Notes: generated from the sequence alone by a model not told the origin. A stretch of 64,000 nt of DNA from VRUE01 sp963725085 (GCA_963725085.1 CAVRXM010000005.1:124001-188000), one strand, 5' to 3'. Counted from the first letter of the stretch, positions 25,083-33,678 are shown. Translations and numbers: made by a program.

Positions 25083-27170
25083 GTGCCACATAAGGCCGCA
25101 GACCGGATTCGCAATGTCGCCCTGATCGGGCACCGGGGCAGCGGCAAGACGAGCCTGCACGAGGCGATGTTGTTCGAGGCGGGCGTAGCGAACCGGCTCG
25201 GCACCGTCGCCGATGGCACGACGGTCGCCGACCACGAGCCCGACGAGCAGGAGCGCCAGATGTCGATCGACGCCTCGGTCGCGACCTTCGAGCACGAAGG
25301 GCGAAAGATCAACCTGATCGACACCCCTGGCGAGCCGAGCTTCGTCGCCGACGCGGTCGCGGCGCTGCGCGTCGCCGACGCCGCGGTCGTCGTCGTCAAC
25401 GCGACGATGGGCGTCGAGGTCCACACCGAGCGCCTCTGGCGCCGCGCCGACGATGAGGGCCTTGCCCGCCTCGTCTTCATCAACATGCTCGACCGCGAGC
25501 GCGCCGACTTCTTCGCCGCGCTCGACTCGCTCAAGCGCTCCTTCGGCGCCCACGTCGTCGCCACCGAGATCCCGATCGGCACCGAGCACGACGTCCGCGG
25601 CGTCATCGACCTGATCGATATGAGGGCCTTTGTCAGCGAGGGAGCCGGCCGCGGCAATGCCTCCGAGGCCGAGATCCCCGAGGACCTCCGGGCGCAGGCC
25701 GAGGAATACCGCGAGAAGCTGATGGACGAGGTCGCCGAGAACTCCGACGAGCTGATGGAGCGCTACCTCGACGGCGAGGAGATCGACCACGAGGAGATCG
25801 TCGGCGTCCTCAAGCAGGGCGTCACCGACGGCCGCATCTTCCCGGTCACCTGCGGTGTCGCCACCCGCAACCTCGGCACCGGGCGGCTGCTCAGCGCCCT
25901 GGTCGAGGACCTGCCCTCGCCGGCGATGCGCGGCCCGGTCGCCGCGATCGGCGCCGACGGCGAGGAGATCGAGATCGAGCCCGACGAGGAGGGCCCGCTG
26001 GTCGCCTACGTGTTCAAGACCCTTGCCGACCCCTACACCGGCCGGATCAACCTCTTCCGCGTCTACCGCGGGACCCTGACCTCCGACTCGCAGATCGTCA
26101 ACTCGACCCGCCATGGGAAGGAGCGTGTCGGCCAGCTCGGGCAGCCGCTCGGCAAGGATCTGACGCCCGTCTCGGAGCTCGGCGCCGGCGACATCGGCGC
26201 CGTCGCGAAATTGAAGGAGACGCAGGCGGGCGACGTCCTCACCACTACCCAGGAGGAGATCTCCTTCTCGGCGCTCGAGCTGCCGGCGCCGGTGATGGCG
26301 TTCGCCTACGAGCCGAAGTCGAAGGGCGACGAGGAGAAGGCGGCGGCCGCGGTGCGGCGGCTGAGCGAGGAGGATCCGACCCTCGACGTCCACCGCGACG
26401 CCCAGACCGGCGAGCAGATCGTCGCCGGCCTTACCCAGGTCCACGTCGAGGTCCTGGTCGAGCGGATGAAGCGGCGGTTCGGCGCCGAGATCGAGCTGCA
26501 TCCGCCGCGCGTCCCCTACCAGGAGACGATCCGCAAGCCGGCCGAGGCCCACGCCCGCTACAAGAAGCAGTCCGGCGGCCGCGGCCAGTTCGCCGACTGC
26601 AAGATCGAGGTCGAGCCCGCGGAGGATGGTGTCGGGCTCGACTTCGTCAACAAGATCAAGGGCGCCTCGATCCCGGGCAGCTTCATCCCCGCGGTCGAGA
26701 AAGGGGTGGTCGAGGCGATGGAACACGGGACCGTCGCCGGCTACCCCGTCAAGGGCGTCCGGGTCAGGCTGGTCGACGGCAAACACCACGACGTCGACTC
26801 CTCCGAGATGGCGTTCAAGATCGCCGGCTCGATGGCGTTCAGGGAGGCGATGGAGGAAGCGTCGCCGGTCCTGCTCGAGCCGATCGTCAGGCTCACCGTG
26901 AGCTGCCCAGAGGACGTCGTCGGCGACGTGATCGGCGACCTCAATTCGCGCCGCGGCCACCCATTGGGGATGGAGCCCTCCGGCGCGATGACCGAGGTCA
27001 AGGCCGAGGTGCCGATGGCCGAGGTCCTCGATTACGCCCCGGACCTGCGCTCGATCAGCGGCGGCCGCGCCGACTTCACGATGGACTTCGAGCGCTACGA
27101 CGAGGTTCCCGCGCATCTTGCGGACAGGGTCGTTGCAGCAAGTCGTGAAAGCGCCGGCGCCGCGGCCTAA
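25083..27170 (+). CDS. elongation factor G-like protein (EF-G2 type)
   Basis: 695 residues with all EF-G domains. The P-loop is GHRGSGKTSL, not the AHVDAGKTT of true EF-G; switch II reads DTPGEPSF, so the catalytic His of DTPGHVDF is Glu; the guanine motif NKxD is NMLD. Domains III-V are complete (VHVEVLVERMKRRFGAEIEL, GRGQFADCKIEVEPAED, AVEKGVVEAMEHGTVAGYPV, ISGGRADFTMDFERY). This matches the EF-G2 paralogues of mycobacteria and relatives, which lack clear ribosomal GTPase activity. The canonical fusA must lie elsewhere. Confidence 0.88.
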   Translation: MPHKAADRIRNVALIGHRGSGKTSLHEAMLFEAGVANRLGTVADGTTVADHEPDEQERQMSIDASVATFEHEGRKINLIDTPGEPSFVADAVAALRVADAAVVVVNATMGVEVHTERLWRRADDEGLARLVFINMLDRERADFFAALDSLKRSFGAHVVATEIPIGTEHDVRGVIDLIDMRAFVSEGAGRGNASEAEIPEDLRAQAEEYREKLMDEVAENSDELMERYLDGEEIDHEEIVGVLKQGVTDGRIFPVTCGVATRNLGTGRLLSALVEDLPSPAMRGPVAAIGADGEEIEIEPDEEGPLVAYVFKTLADPYTGRINLFRVYRGTLTSDSQIVNSTRHGKERVGQLGQPLGKDLTPVSELGAGDIGAVAKLKETQAGDVLTTTQEEISFSALELPAPVMAFAYEPKSKGDEEKAAAAVRRLSEEDPTLDVHRDAQTGEQIVAGLTQVHVEVLVERMKRRFGAEIELHPPRVPYQETIRKPAEAHARYKKQSGGRGQFADCKIEVEPAEDGVGLDFVNKIKGASIPGSFIPAVEKGVVEAMEHGTVAGYPVKGVRVRLVDGKHHDVDSSEMAFKIAGSMAFREAMEEASPVLLEPIVRLTVSCPEDVVGDVIGDLNSRRGHPLGMEPSGAMTEVKAEVPMAEVLDYAPDLRSISGGRADFTMDFERYDEVPAHLADRVVAASRESAGAAA

Positions 27171-27199
27171 GGCCGGGGTACCGCTGCTAGCTTTGGCAT

Positions 27200-27274
27200 G
27201 TGAGCGCGGAGCGAGCAAGCGTCGAAATCTGGCTCATCGCGCAGCGAGCGAAGCGCGAGGGTTGGATTCCGTGA
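27200..27274 (+). CDS. putative 24-residue leader peptide overlapping the next gene
   Basis: GTG 27200 opens a 24-codon frame (VSAERASVEIWLIAQRAKRE, then GWIP) ending at TGA 27272-27274, which overlaps the GTG 27271 start (GTGA). It carries the same two DNA blocks (27201-27216, 27244-27260) and RAKRE-x-W ending as the leader frame before acpP. Coupled translation or a shared RNA/DNA element are both possible. Confidence 0.35.
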   Translation: MSAERASVEIWLIAQRAKREGWIP

Positions 27275-27801
27275 GCGGAGACGAGAATTGCGCCGTTTGC
27301 CGGCGCACGATTCTGGCTGGTGAGCGCACGCGGACGTTCATGAGCCCGAAGGAGGGCCCGAAGCTCGTCTGCGACCTCTGTCGCGAGCGCGCCCGCAGGC
27401 TCGGCTGGGTCGACCCGGCGGCGCCCGGGGCCAACGTCGGCCGCCGCCCGGCCCCCGAGGTGTCCGAATCGCCCGCCAACCGCCTCGAGCGTGCCGCCCT
27501 CCGCTTCAACGGCAGCGAGGCTGCGCACACGGTCGGCGGCCTGATGCGAACCCTCGGCCGCCCATCGGTGTCGGTCGGGTCCGCCGCCGGCTCGCCGAGC
27601 GAGGTCCGGATCACCTTCGCCTGGGACCTCTGCTGGTACCAGTGGGGGGTCGACTTCGGCGACGAGCTCCGATCCGTTTTCCAGATCGACCGCGGGACCG
27701 AGATCGAACAGCTCGACGGCTCCGCCCGCCAGTGGAACGCGTCCGCCGGCGAGGGGGGGCGGATCGCCCTCGGGGCCCCGGCGCGCGAGCCGGTTGGCTG
27801 A
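27271..27801 (+). CDS. hypothetical protein with N-terminal zinc-ribbon-like cysteines
   Basis: 176 residues. CAVC near the start and CDLC about 25 residues later form two C-x-x-C pairs, a likely zinc knuckle with the helix RERARRLGW after it. The C-terminal half (VRITFAWDLCWYQWGVDFGD, ELRSVFQIDRGTEIEQLD) is of unknown fold. GAGGG lies 10 nt before GTG 27271. The gene is followed closely by an RNase H-like gene and a VOC gene, probably one operon. Function not recognised. Confidence 0.65.
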   Translation: MSGDENCAVCRRTILAGERTRTFMSPKEGPKLVCDLCRERARRLGWVDPAAPGANVGRRPAPEVSESPANRLERAALRFNGSEAAHTVGGLMRTLGRPSVSVGSAAGSPSEVRITFAWDLCWYQWGVDFGDELRSVFQIDRGTEIEQLDGSARQWNASAGEGGRIALGAPAREPVG

Positions 27802-27804
27802 GCC

Positions 27805-28206
27805 TTGGCGAAGATGGTGGTCAACGTCGACGGCGGCGCCAGGGGCAATCCCGGGCCCGCGGCCGTCGGGGTGGTCGTTCAGGACGCCGACGGCGAGGTG
27901 CTGGAGGAGGTCGGCGAGCGGATCGGCAGCGCCACCAACAACGTCGCCGAGTATCGGGCGGTGCTGCTCGGGATCGAGCGCGCCCGGGAGCTCGGAGCGA
28001 GCGAGCTCGAGCTGATCGGGGACTCGGAGCTGATCGTCCGCCAGGTGAAGGGCGAGTACAAGGTCAAGGACGCGACCCTGCGCGAGCTCCACGCCGAGGT
28101 GAGCCGGGCGCTCGCCCCGCTCGACAGCTGGTCGATCCGCCACGTCCGCCGGGAGAGCAACGCCGAGGCAGACCGGCTCGTCAACGAGGCGCTCGATGGC
28201 CACTGA
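27805..28206 (+). CDS. RNase HI-type (reverse-transcriptase-like) ribonuclease H
   Basis: 133 residues with the stand-alone RNase HI pattern VNVDGGARGNPGPAAVGVVV (first Asp), TNNVAEYRAVLLGIERA (Glu), LIGDSELIVRQVKGEYKVKD (second Asp) and HVRRESNAEADRLVNEA (His and last Asp). It cleaves RNA in RNA-DNA hybrids. TTG 27805 is used; ATG 27814 is also possible. It overlaps the following VOC gene (ATG 28196) by 11 nt. Confidence 0.9.
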   Translation: MAKMVVNVDGGARGNPGPAAVGVVVQDADGEVLEEVGERIGSATNNVAEYRAVLLGIERARELGASELELIGDSELIVRQVKGEYKVKDATLRELHAEVSRALAPLDSWSIRHVRRESNAEADRLVNEALDGH

Positions 28207-28690
28207 GAAGGCCCAGTCGATCGACCCCGGCGTCGACATCGGCCACGTCCACCTCAAAGTCGCCGACATCGACCGCGCCCTCGATTTCTACTGCGGCGTC
28301 CTTGGGTTCGAGCTCCAGCAGCGCCTCGGCGACGATGCCGCGTTCATCTCCGCCGGCGGCTACCACCACCACATCGGCCTCAACACCTGGCAGTCGCGAG
28401 GCGGCTCGCCGCCGCCGCCCGGCAGCACCGGCCTGTTTCACGCCGCGATCCGCTACCCGACCCGCCGCGCCCTCGCCGACGCACTCCGCCGCCTCTCCGA
28501 GGCGGGGATCCGGATCGGCGGCGCCTCCGACCACGGCGTCAGCGAGGCGATCTACCTCAACGACCCCGACGGCAACGGCCTCGAGCTCTACTGGGACCGG
28601 CCGCGCGAGGGGTGGCGCAAGGAGGACGGCGAGCTCGTCATGTACACCGCGCCCCTCGACCTCCAGGACCTGCTCTCGGAGCTGGACTAG
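28196..28690 (+). CDS. VOC-family dioxygenase/glyoxalase-like protein
   Basis: 164 residues in two beta-alpha-beta-beta-beta halves: IGHVHLKVADIDRALDFYCG with a metal-ligand His, and the second half with GLFHAAIRYPTRRALADAL and YLNDPDGNGLELYWDRP carrying His and Glu ligands. It resembles CatE-type catechol-2,3-dioxygenase/glyoxalase members common in soil bacteria. Substrate unknown. The start overlaps the RNase H gene, so they are co-translated. Confidence 0.85.
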   Translation: MATEKAQSIDPGVDIGHVHLKVADIDRALDFYCGVLGFELQQRLGDDAAFISAGGYHHHIGLNTWQSRGGSPPPPGSTGLFHAAIRYPTRRALADALRRLSEAGIRIGGASDHGVSEAIYLNDPDGNGLELYWDRPREGWRKEDGELVMYTAPLDLQDLLSELD

Positions 28691-28714
28691 CGACCGCGCT
28701 GCTTCGCCACGGTC

Positions 28715-30853
28715 CTAGGGCCCGCTGAATCCGATCGCGAAGCAGGGCCCGCCGCCGCAGTTGTCGCTTTCCTGGATCGCCCCGTCGAAGAAGTCGGAGA
28801 CGAGCTGCTGCTCGGCCGGCGTCGCCCGCGGCGCGCCGTGCGGGTCGGCGCCGCTGCGGTTGGGGACGTTTTCGTAGGGCGGCGGGTCGGTCCCGACCAC
28901 CGTTCCGGCCGGTTCTTCGCGGGTCGGTCCCGTGTCCCAGTAGTAGGCGGCCGAGCCGGTGAACGGGTAGCTGCGGATCGCCGGCACCCGCCAGAGGACG
29001 TTGGTGTTGGGCCAGCGCCCAGGGAACAGGACGGGCCGGTGGGCGCGGGCGTCGATCGTCCGGGCCTCGACGTCGGCCTGGTAGTCGGTCACCTGGTGAT
29101 CGCCGAAGGCGATGTCCATCAGCACCTGGTGGGCCGGCGTGTCGGGCAGCGGGTTCGTCGTCATCCGGTTCGCGTAGCCGTTCGGATCGCCCCGGTCCCA
29201 CAGCATCTGGATCAGGTCGAGGGCCAGCGGCCTCGAGAGTTCGTTCGGGTAGGACGGATAGAGAATGGCCGCAAACGGATCGAAGTCGACCGAGCGCGGC
29301 AGCAGGACCGAGTAGTTCATCGCCGGGACGCCGAGCGAAGCCCGGGTGAAGTCGGGAGTAACCGCGGTCAGGGCGCCGCCCATGATCCCTCCCTGGCTGT
29401 TGCCGTTGTAGAAGAGATGGCTGGTGTTGAGCACTGAGCCGCTGCCGAGGGTGCCGTCCTGGTGGAAGGCAGGGTCGCCGGTGAACCCGGTCGGGCTGAT
29501 CATCGCCCGGCCCAGGTACATCTCGTCGAGCAGCCCCTGCTGGAGGCGATCGGGGAGTGCCGGGAAGCGCGAGAGCTCCTGCAGGGCCCCGACCGCGACC
29601 GGAAGGTCGGACTGCGACATCCCGATCTCGTCGGTCGCGCAGAACACGATCCCGTGTTCCTGGGCGAGCTGGCGCTGCGGGCTCGAGGCGACCTCGCTCG
29701 CAGTGCCGAACAGGCCGTGGCCGTAGAGCGAAGGCCGGCCGGCTGCGGCAGGCCCGGTCGCAACCGAGGCCGGGATGATGCAGTCGAAATTGGCCGCCCA
29801 GGATCCGTTCTGGATCGGGTTTCCGTTCGAGTCGAGCTGCATCGTCCCGCCGGGACCGCAGTTCGGGAACAGGTAGCAGGGGACGGTGATGGTGCCTTTG
29901 ACCCGGCGCGCGATCTGGCCCGGGTTCGGTTCGTTTTCGGTGCTGGTCACCGTGAACGGAGGCGTATTGCCCTGCGGCGTCAGGTCGGAGAGGTCCGTGT
30001 CGCCGAGCTGGGCGAAGGCGTCGTTCCGCATCGAGAGCTCGCGACCGGCGTTGTTCTGGTCGCTCGCGACCGTGAAGTCCCAGGCCAGGTAGAGGTCCTT
30101 GCGGTCGATCCCGGCCTTGTGCAGGGTCTTGAAGATGCCCTTGAAATGCTTGCGGCGGGCGTTGATCTCGTCCTGCTTCGAGGGCACGTTGTCGCGGTAG
30201 TAGCGGAACGCGGCCGGCGCTTCGATTTCTTCGCCGGCGGCATTCTGGAGATCGCGCAGGGCGACGACGTAGCGGTGGCCGGAGGCGAAGTTGACCGCCG
30301 GATGGATCTCGAGGGCCGCGTTGGCGGGGTTCGGGGCATTGGAGTCGATCTCGACCCAGATCGGCCAGCGCTTCCCGGTGGTCGCGTCGATCACGACGAC
30401 CGGCGCGTTCTGGCGCCGGTACTGGCGGATGTGGTTGATCGGCACCGCGCCCGTCGCGCGGACGTCGGCGACGGTGTCGATTCCGGGCACCTTGAGCAGG
30501 ATCGTCGCGCCCGGGCTGAAGCCGTCGGAGGCGTTGTAGGGAGTGGAGTCGATGTGGACGCCGAGGGCGTTCGCCGGCATTCCTTCGGTGTTGAGGTCGA
30601 CACGGCGCCCGGTCGGGCTGGTGCCGTCGGGCCTCGTGTAGTAGTCGTCGGGGAAGGGGAGGAGGCAGAGCGCGTTGCCCGGTTCGGCGATGAAATCGCA
30701 GTTCGCGGCATTCGACACGTCGATCGGCGGCAGGCTTCCTTTCCCTTTGCCGTGGCCGTTCGCGTTGCTCGAATCGGGCGCGGCAAATGCGAGTCCCGCC
30801 ATCGCCAACACGATGACCGCTGCCGCGAGCGCGGCACTCAACCAAGTTCTCAT
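28715..30853 (-). CDS. large secreted alpha/beta-hydrolase-like protein
   Basis: 712 residues with a clear signal peptide (MRTWLSAALAAAVIVLAMAG ... AFA|APD). The nucleophile elbow appears as FYNGNSQGGIMGG, with GHGLFGTASEV upstream, and a late GDHQV could carry the acid or His. Two further regions are Gly/Pro-rich. Similar large exoproteins without a fixed substrate are frequent in actinobacteria. ATG 30853 has GGAGGGA 6 nt upstream, which decides it against a GTG further out. It is convergent with the VOC gene. Confidence 0.72.
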   Translation of the reverse strand: MRTWLSAALAAAVIVLAMAGLAFAAPDSSNANGHGKGKGSLPPIDVSNAANCDFIAEPGNALCLLPFPDDYYTRPDGTSPTGRRVDLNTEGMPANALGVHIDSTPYNASDGFSPGATILLKVPGIDTVADVRATGAVPINHIRQYRRQNAPVVVIDATTGKRWPIWVEIDSNAPNPANAALEIHPAVNFASGHRYVVALRDLQNAAGEEIEAPAAFRYYRDNVPSKQDEINARRKHFKGIFKTLHKAGIDRKDLYLAWDFTVASDQNNAGRELSMRNDAFAQLGDTDLSDLTPQGNTPPFTVTSTENEPNPGQIARRVKGTITVPCYLFPNCGPGGTMQLDSNGNPIQNGSWAANFDCIIPASVATGPAAAGRPSLYGHGLFGTASEVASSPQRQLAQEHGIVFCATDEIGMSQSDLPVAVGALQELSRFPALPDRLQQGLLDEMYLGRAMISPTGFTGDPAFHQDGTLGSGSVLNTSHLFYNGNSQGGIMGGALTAVTPDFTRASLGVPAMNYSVLLPRSVDFDPFAAILYPSYPNELSRPLALDLIQMLWDRGDPNGYANRMTTNPLPDTPAHQVLMDIAFGDHQVTDYQADVEARTIDARAHRPVLFPGRWPNTNVLWRVPAIRSYPFTGSAAYYWDTGPTREEPAGTVVGTDPPPYENVPNRSGADPHGAPRATPAEQQLVSDFFDGAIQESDNCGGGPCFAIGFSGP

Positions 30854-30941
30854 CGGCTTCCCTCCAAGATCGCCTTCTCCGGCGCTACCCCGAGACCATC
30901 GATCCAAACCGGGATCGCCCTCCCGCTAGGCTGGCCTGGAG

Positions 30942-31616
30942 ATGGATGTCGCGATAGCAGGCGGACACGGAAAGATCGGCCTTCAGCTGGGGGCGGTGCT
31001 CGCCGAGAGAGGCGACCGCGTGCGCGGCCTGATCCGCAACCCCGCCCAGGTCGAGGATCTGCGGGCCGCAGGGGTCGAGCCGGTCGTCTGCGACCTCGAG
31101 GGGGACGACGACGTGGCCGCGGCGGTGAAAGGAGCGGACGCGGTCGTGTTCGCGGCCGGCGCCGGTCCAGGCAGCGGCGCCGAACGCAAGCGGACGATGG
31201 ACCTGGAGGGTGCCGTCAAGCTGATCGAGGCGGCTCGGGCCGACGGCATCGACCGCTACCTGATGGTCAGCTCGATGGGCGCCGGCGATCCACCCGCCGA
31301 GGGCGGCGATGTCTTCGGCGAGTACCTGCGGGCGAAGGCCGCGGCCGACCGCGCCCTGCAGGCAAGCGGCCTCGCCTACACGATCGTCAGGCCCGGAAGC
31401 CTCACCGACGACCCGCCGACGGGGCTGGTGAGGATCGGCGATCGGCTCGACCGGGGAGAGGTCCCCCGCGGCGACGTCGCCGCCACCCTGGCGGACTCGC
31501 TATCGAGCCGAGAACACGGTCGGCAAGACCTTCGAACTGCGCGCCGGCGACACGCCGATCGGCGATGCCCTTGCCGGCCTCTAGTCGCGGATTCCCCTGG
31601 CTGCGCTGGACCCTGA
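30942..31616 (+). CDS. NAD(P)-binding SDR-like protein, probably frameshifted near its end
   Basis: Rossmann nucleotide-binding start MDVAIAGGHGKIGLQLGAVL, then VVFAAGAGPGSGAERKRTMD, YLMVSSMGAG and YTIVRPGSL: the NmrA/atypical SDR family. The frame as read runs on to 31616 with a basic tail (REHGRQDLRTARRRHADRR) foreign to the family. In the +1 frame the expected end ENTVGKTFELRAGDTPIGDA follows, stopping at TAG 31582-31584. One extra C at about 31508-31509 explains this. It may be a true mutation or an assembly error. A TAGGCT box lies 9 nt before ATG 30942. Confidence 0.75.
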   Translation: MDVAIAGGHGKIGLQLGAVLAERGDRVRGLIRNPAQVEDLRAAGVEPVVCDLEGDDDVAAAVKGADAVVFAAGAGPGSGAERKRTMDLEGAVKLIEAARADGIDRYLMVSSMGAGDPPAEGGDVFGEYLRAKAAADRALQASGLAYTIVRPGSLTDDPPTGLVRIGDRLDRGEVPRGDVAATLADSLSSREHGRQDLRTARRRHADRRCPCRPLVADSPGCAGP

Positions 31617-31759
31617 TCGGCTGCGTGGGCTGGATCGTCCTGATGATCGCCATCGGCACCCCCGTCGCCATAATTGCGACGCCTGCAGCGGGCCCGATCC
31701 TGGGCTGGCTGGTGGGAGGCATCGTCTTCCTCATCACCGGCCTCGCCGGCCGTCGCTAG
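31565..31759 (+). CDS. small two-helix membrane protein
   Basis: 64 residues, MPLPASSRGFPWLRWTLIGC ... with hydrophobic segments at about 15-40 and 42-61 separated by Pro/Gly, and a positively charged end GRR. It overlaps the ancestral end of the SDR gene by 20 nt, so it is probably its operon partner. Function unknown. Confidence 0.55.
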   Translation: MPLPASSRGFPWLRWTLIGCVGWIVLMIAIGTPVAIIATPAAGPILGWLVGGIVFLITGLAGRR

Positions 31760-31791
31760 CCCTGGGCGCGGGTCGGTCACTCCTGTGATCG

Positions 31792-32748
31792 TCAGGCTCG
31801 TCGGCGCCGTCGCGTTCTCAGCCGCAGCGCCGGCTCGAACGGCCGGCGCATACGCCACCACCTGCCCGACTTGATGGCCTCCAACTCGCCGGCCAGACGG
31901 TCGCGCTCCGCAGCCAGACGGTCGCGCTCCGCCCTGACCTCGGCAAGCTCGCGCTTCCGCACCGCCTTGCGCTCCTTCGCCTCAGCGAGCGCCGCGCCAT
32001 CGGCGTGGGCGCTGGCGGAACAGGCGAACGCCATCTCCCCCCGTAGCCGCGCGAGCTCCGCCGGGTCCCGCAGGCGGGCGAGGAACCTGGCGTTCTGAGC
32101 TACACGGTCGGGCCAACTCTGCTCTCGCCCCCAGGCGCTGAAGAAGAGCACCGTGGGCGAGATGACCATCTCGCTGTGTGTCCCCGCGCGGACCATCCGC
32201 CGCCAGAGATCCCAGTCGCCGGCCCGCTCGAGGTCGGTCGGCCAGCCGCCGGCGGCCAGCGCCGCGCGGGCCCGATGGCTGACTGCGCTTGATGGGGTGC
32301 GGTTCTCGACGCTGAGGAACCTGTCGCGGTAGGTGGGCGCGCGCCAGTGGGCCCCGAACGGTTCGAGCTTCCCGTCCTCGCGCACGAGACACGACATCGA
32401 ATTCACGATCTCGGCGGCATCGGCGTCGAACAGCTCGCCGGCCCGCTCGAGATGGTCAGGCAGCCAGAGATCGTCGTCGGCCAGCCAGGCGACGACGCCC
32501 GCGTCTGCCCGCTCGAGCACCTCGTTGCGGTGGGCATAGCCGCAGCCGAATCCCTTCGGTCGGTCGAGGACCTCAACCCGATCGTCCCCCAGTCCGCGGA
32601 CCGCCTCCTGGGTGCCATCCGTGCAGCCGTCGGCAACGACAAGGACCTGTTTCGGCGGCCGCGTCTGCTCGAGCGCGCTGGCCAGCGCCAGAAGAACCGT
32701 CTCACGGCGGTTGTGGGTGGGAATGCCGACCGTGAACTCCACTGCCAC
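31792..32748 (-). CDS. family 2 glycosyltransferase
   Basis: 318 residues. GT-A fold with FTVGIPTHNRRETVLLALAS, VLVVADGCTDGTQEAV and the metal-binding AWLADDDLWLPDHLE; GDWDLWRRMV is the acceptor-side acidic motif. The C-terminal 70 residues are a charged coiled coil (KERKAVRKRELAEVRAERDR) ending in a basic tail. GTG 32748 starts just before the conserved strand. Divergent from a sugar epimerase-like gene, suggesting surface-glycan synthesis. Confidence 0.85.
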   Translation of the reverse strand: MAVEFTVGIPTHNRRETVLLALASALEQTRPPKQVLVVADGCTDGTQEAVRGLGDDRVEVLDRPKGFGCGYAHRNEVLERADAGVVAWLADDDLWLPDHLERAGELFDADAAEIVNSMSCLVREDGKLEPFGAHWRAPTYRDRFLSVENRTPSSAVSHRARAALAAGGWPTDLERAGDWDLWRRMVRAGTHSEMVISPTVLFFSAWGREQSWPDRVAQNARFLARLRDPAELARLRGEMAFACSASAHADGAALAEAKERKAVRKRELAEVRAERDRLAAERDRLAGELEAIKSGRWWRMRRPFEPALRLRTRRRRRA

Positions 32749-32762
32749 GCGGACTTCATACC

Positions 32763-33344
32763 ATGGCGATGGTGCGCGCAGACCCGGACTCGCAGCATGC
32801 GCAGGCTCAAGGGGAGGACCTGGAGGTCCTTCCCGGTGGTGTGCGCGACGTCCCAACCGTCGCAGTGGGGGGAAGGCGGCGCCCTCAGCTCGAGGGTGTG
32901 GTGTCCGCCCCCGCCGTCGTGCAGGCCGACCACCGGGGGACATTGACGGAGATCGTCAACTTTGAAGATCCGTTCTGGGAGGAGCCGGTCGTCTACTCGT
33001 ATGCGTTCACCGTCGCGCCGGGGCGGATCAAGGGCTGGGGGATGCACAAGCGCCAGACCGACCGCTATGTCGCGCTGGCCGGCCGGCTGAGGGTCGTGCT
33101 CTACGACGGCCGCCCGGACTCCCCGACCTTCGAGCGCTTTGCCGAGTTCTCCTTCGCCGATGAGGCGCCGGGCTTCCTTCGCATCCCGCCCGGCGTCTGG
33201 CATGCCGACCAGAACGTCGGCGACGTGCCCTGCCGGGTATTCAACTTCCCGACCCGACCCTATGACCGCGACGCCCCCGACAAGTACCGCATCGACCCGG
33301 CCTCGGGCGAGATCCCCTTCGACTTCACGCTGCGCGACGGCTGA
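32763..33344 (+). CDS. RmlC-like dTDP-sugar epimerase/cupin
   Basis: Up to 193 residues. From about residue 43 it reads LEGVVSAPAVVQADHRGTLT and continues YSYAFTVAPGRIKGWGMHKRQTDRY, FLRIPPGVWHADQNVG, FNFPTRPYDRDAPDKYRI, the cupin core of dTDP-4-dehydrorhamnose 3,5-epimerase relatives. The His of the catalytic pair (GWGMHKRQTD) is visible. The first 40 residues are not conserved, so the true start may be GTG 32841, which would also leave room for divergent promoters. Pairs with the glycosyltransferase. Confidence 0.8.
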   Translation: MAMVRADPDSQHAQAQGEDLEVLPGGVRDVPTVAVGGRRRPQLEGVVSAPAVVQADHRGTLTEIVNFEDPFWEEPVVYSYAFTVAPGRIKGWGMHKRQTDRYVALAGRLRVVLYDGRPDSPTFERFAEFSFADEAPGFLRIPPGVWHADQNVGDVPCRVFNFPTRPYDRDAPDKYRIDPASGEIPFDFTLRDG

Positions 33345-33436
33345 AGTGCCCAGCGCTCGCGATCCACGCCGGCGGAAGTGGCTCCTCATGGGCCCGACGC
33401 AGGAAACCACGCGGCAAAGATAGAATCCCCTTCCGC

Positions 33437-33510
33437 GCGGCTGTAGCTCAGCTGGCTAGAGCGTCTGCTTGCCATGCAGAAGGTCGTGGGTTCGAATCCC
33501 ATCAGCCGCT
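33437..33510 (+). tRNA. tRNA-Gly(GCC)
   Basis: Acceptor GCGGCTG (33437-33443) pairs with CAGCCGC (33503-33509); D arm GCTCAGCTGGCTAGAGC; anticodon stem TCTGC/GCAGA with loop TTGCCAT, anticodon GCC at 33471-33473; T arm GTGGG-TTCGAAT-CCCAT. No CCA is encoded. It is the intact head of a series of 3'-end copies downstream and thus the likely attB of integrating elements. TAGAAT at 33421 is a possible -10. Confidence 0.97.
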
Positions 33511-33521
33511 TTATGAGGAAG

Positions 33522-33540
33522 CCCCGCTCCGCGGGGTTTT
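33522..33540 (+). terminator. intrinsic terminator of tRNA-Gly
   Basis: CCCCGC (33522-33527) / GCGGGG (33531-33536), loop TCC, then TTTT. A variant of the same stem follows the first tRNA 3' copy at 37993. Confidence 0.85.
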
Positions 33541-33590
33541 CTCGTGGCTGCGCCGGATAGGACTCCGACGCGGCGGCGACCCAAAACGGC

Positions 33591-33612
33591 GTTGTGCGCC
33601 CGTTGTGCGCCC
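33591..33612 (+). repeat. tandem 11-bp repeat beside tRNA-Gly
   Basis: GTTGTGCGCCC occurs twice back to back (33591-33601, 33602-33612), 80 nt past the tRNA. A different tandem with the same 11-bp period lies 98 nt past tRNA-Cys. Direct repeats of this size next to an att core fit integrase arm-binding sites. The 380-nt stretch 33511-33891 holds no gene, only this repeat, the terminator and two inverted repeats. Confidence 0.5.
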
Positions 33613-33654
33613 GATAAGGGGCAGGCGATCGCTTGCCCGGCCCGCCTTCCCGGG

Positions 33655-33678
33655 TTTGGCGGCGCCAGCGCCGCCAAA
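33655..33678 (+). repeat. 11-bp perfect palindrome, 2-nt centre
   Basis: TTTGGCGGCGC (33655-33665) and GCGCCGCCAAA (33668-33678) separated by CA. Bidirectional AAA/TTT ends make it terminator-like on either strand; it could also be a protein-binding site. Confidence 0.5.

Noticed and set aside
29462..31759. Plus-strand open frame of 765 codons
   Set aside because: Mostly antisense to the secreted hydrolase gene, which has a signal peptide and ribosome-binding site; only its last 64 codons are a plausible small membrane protein.
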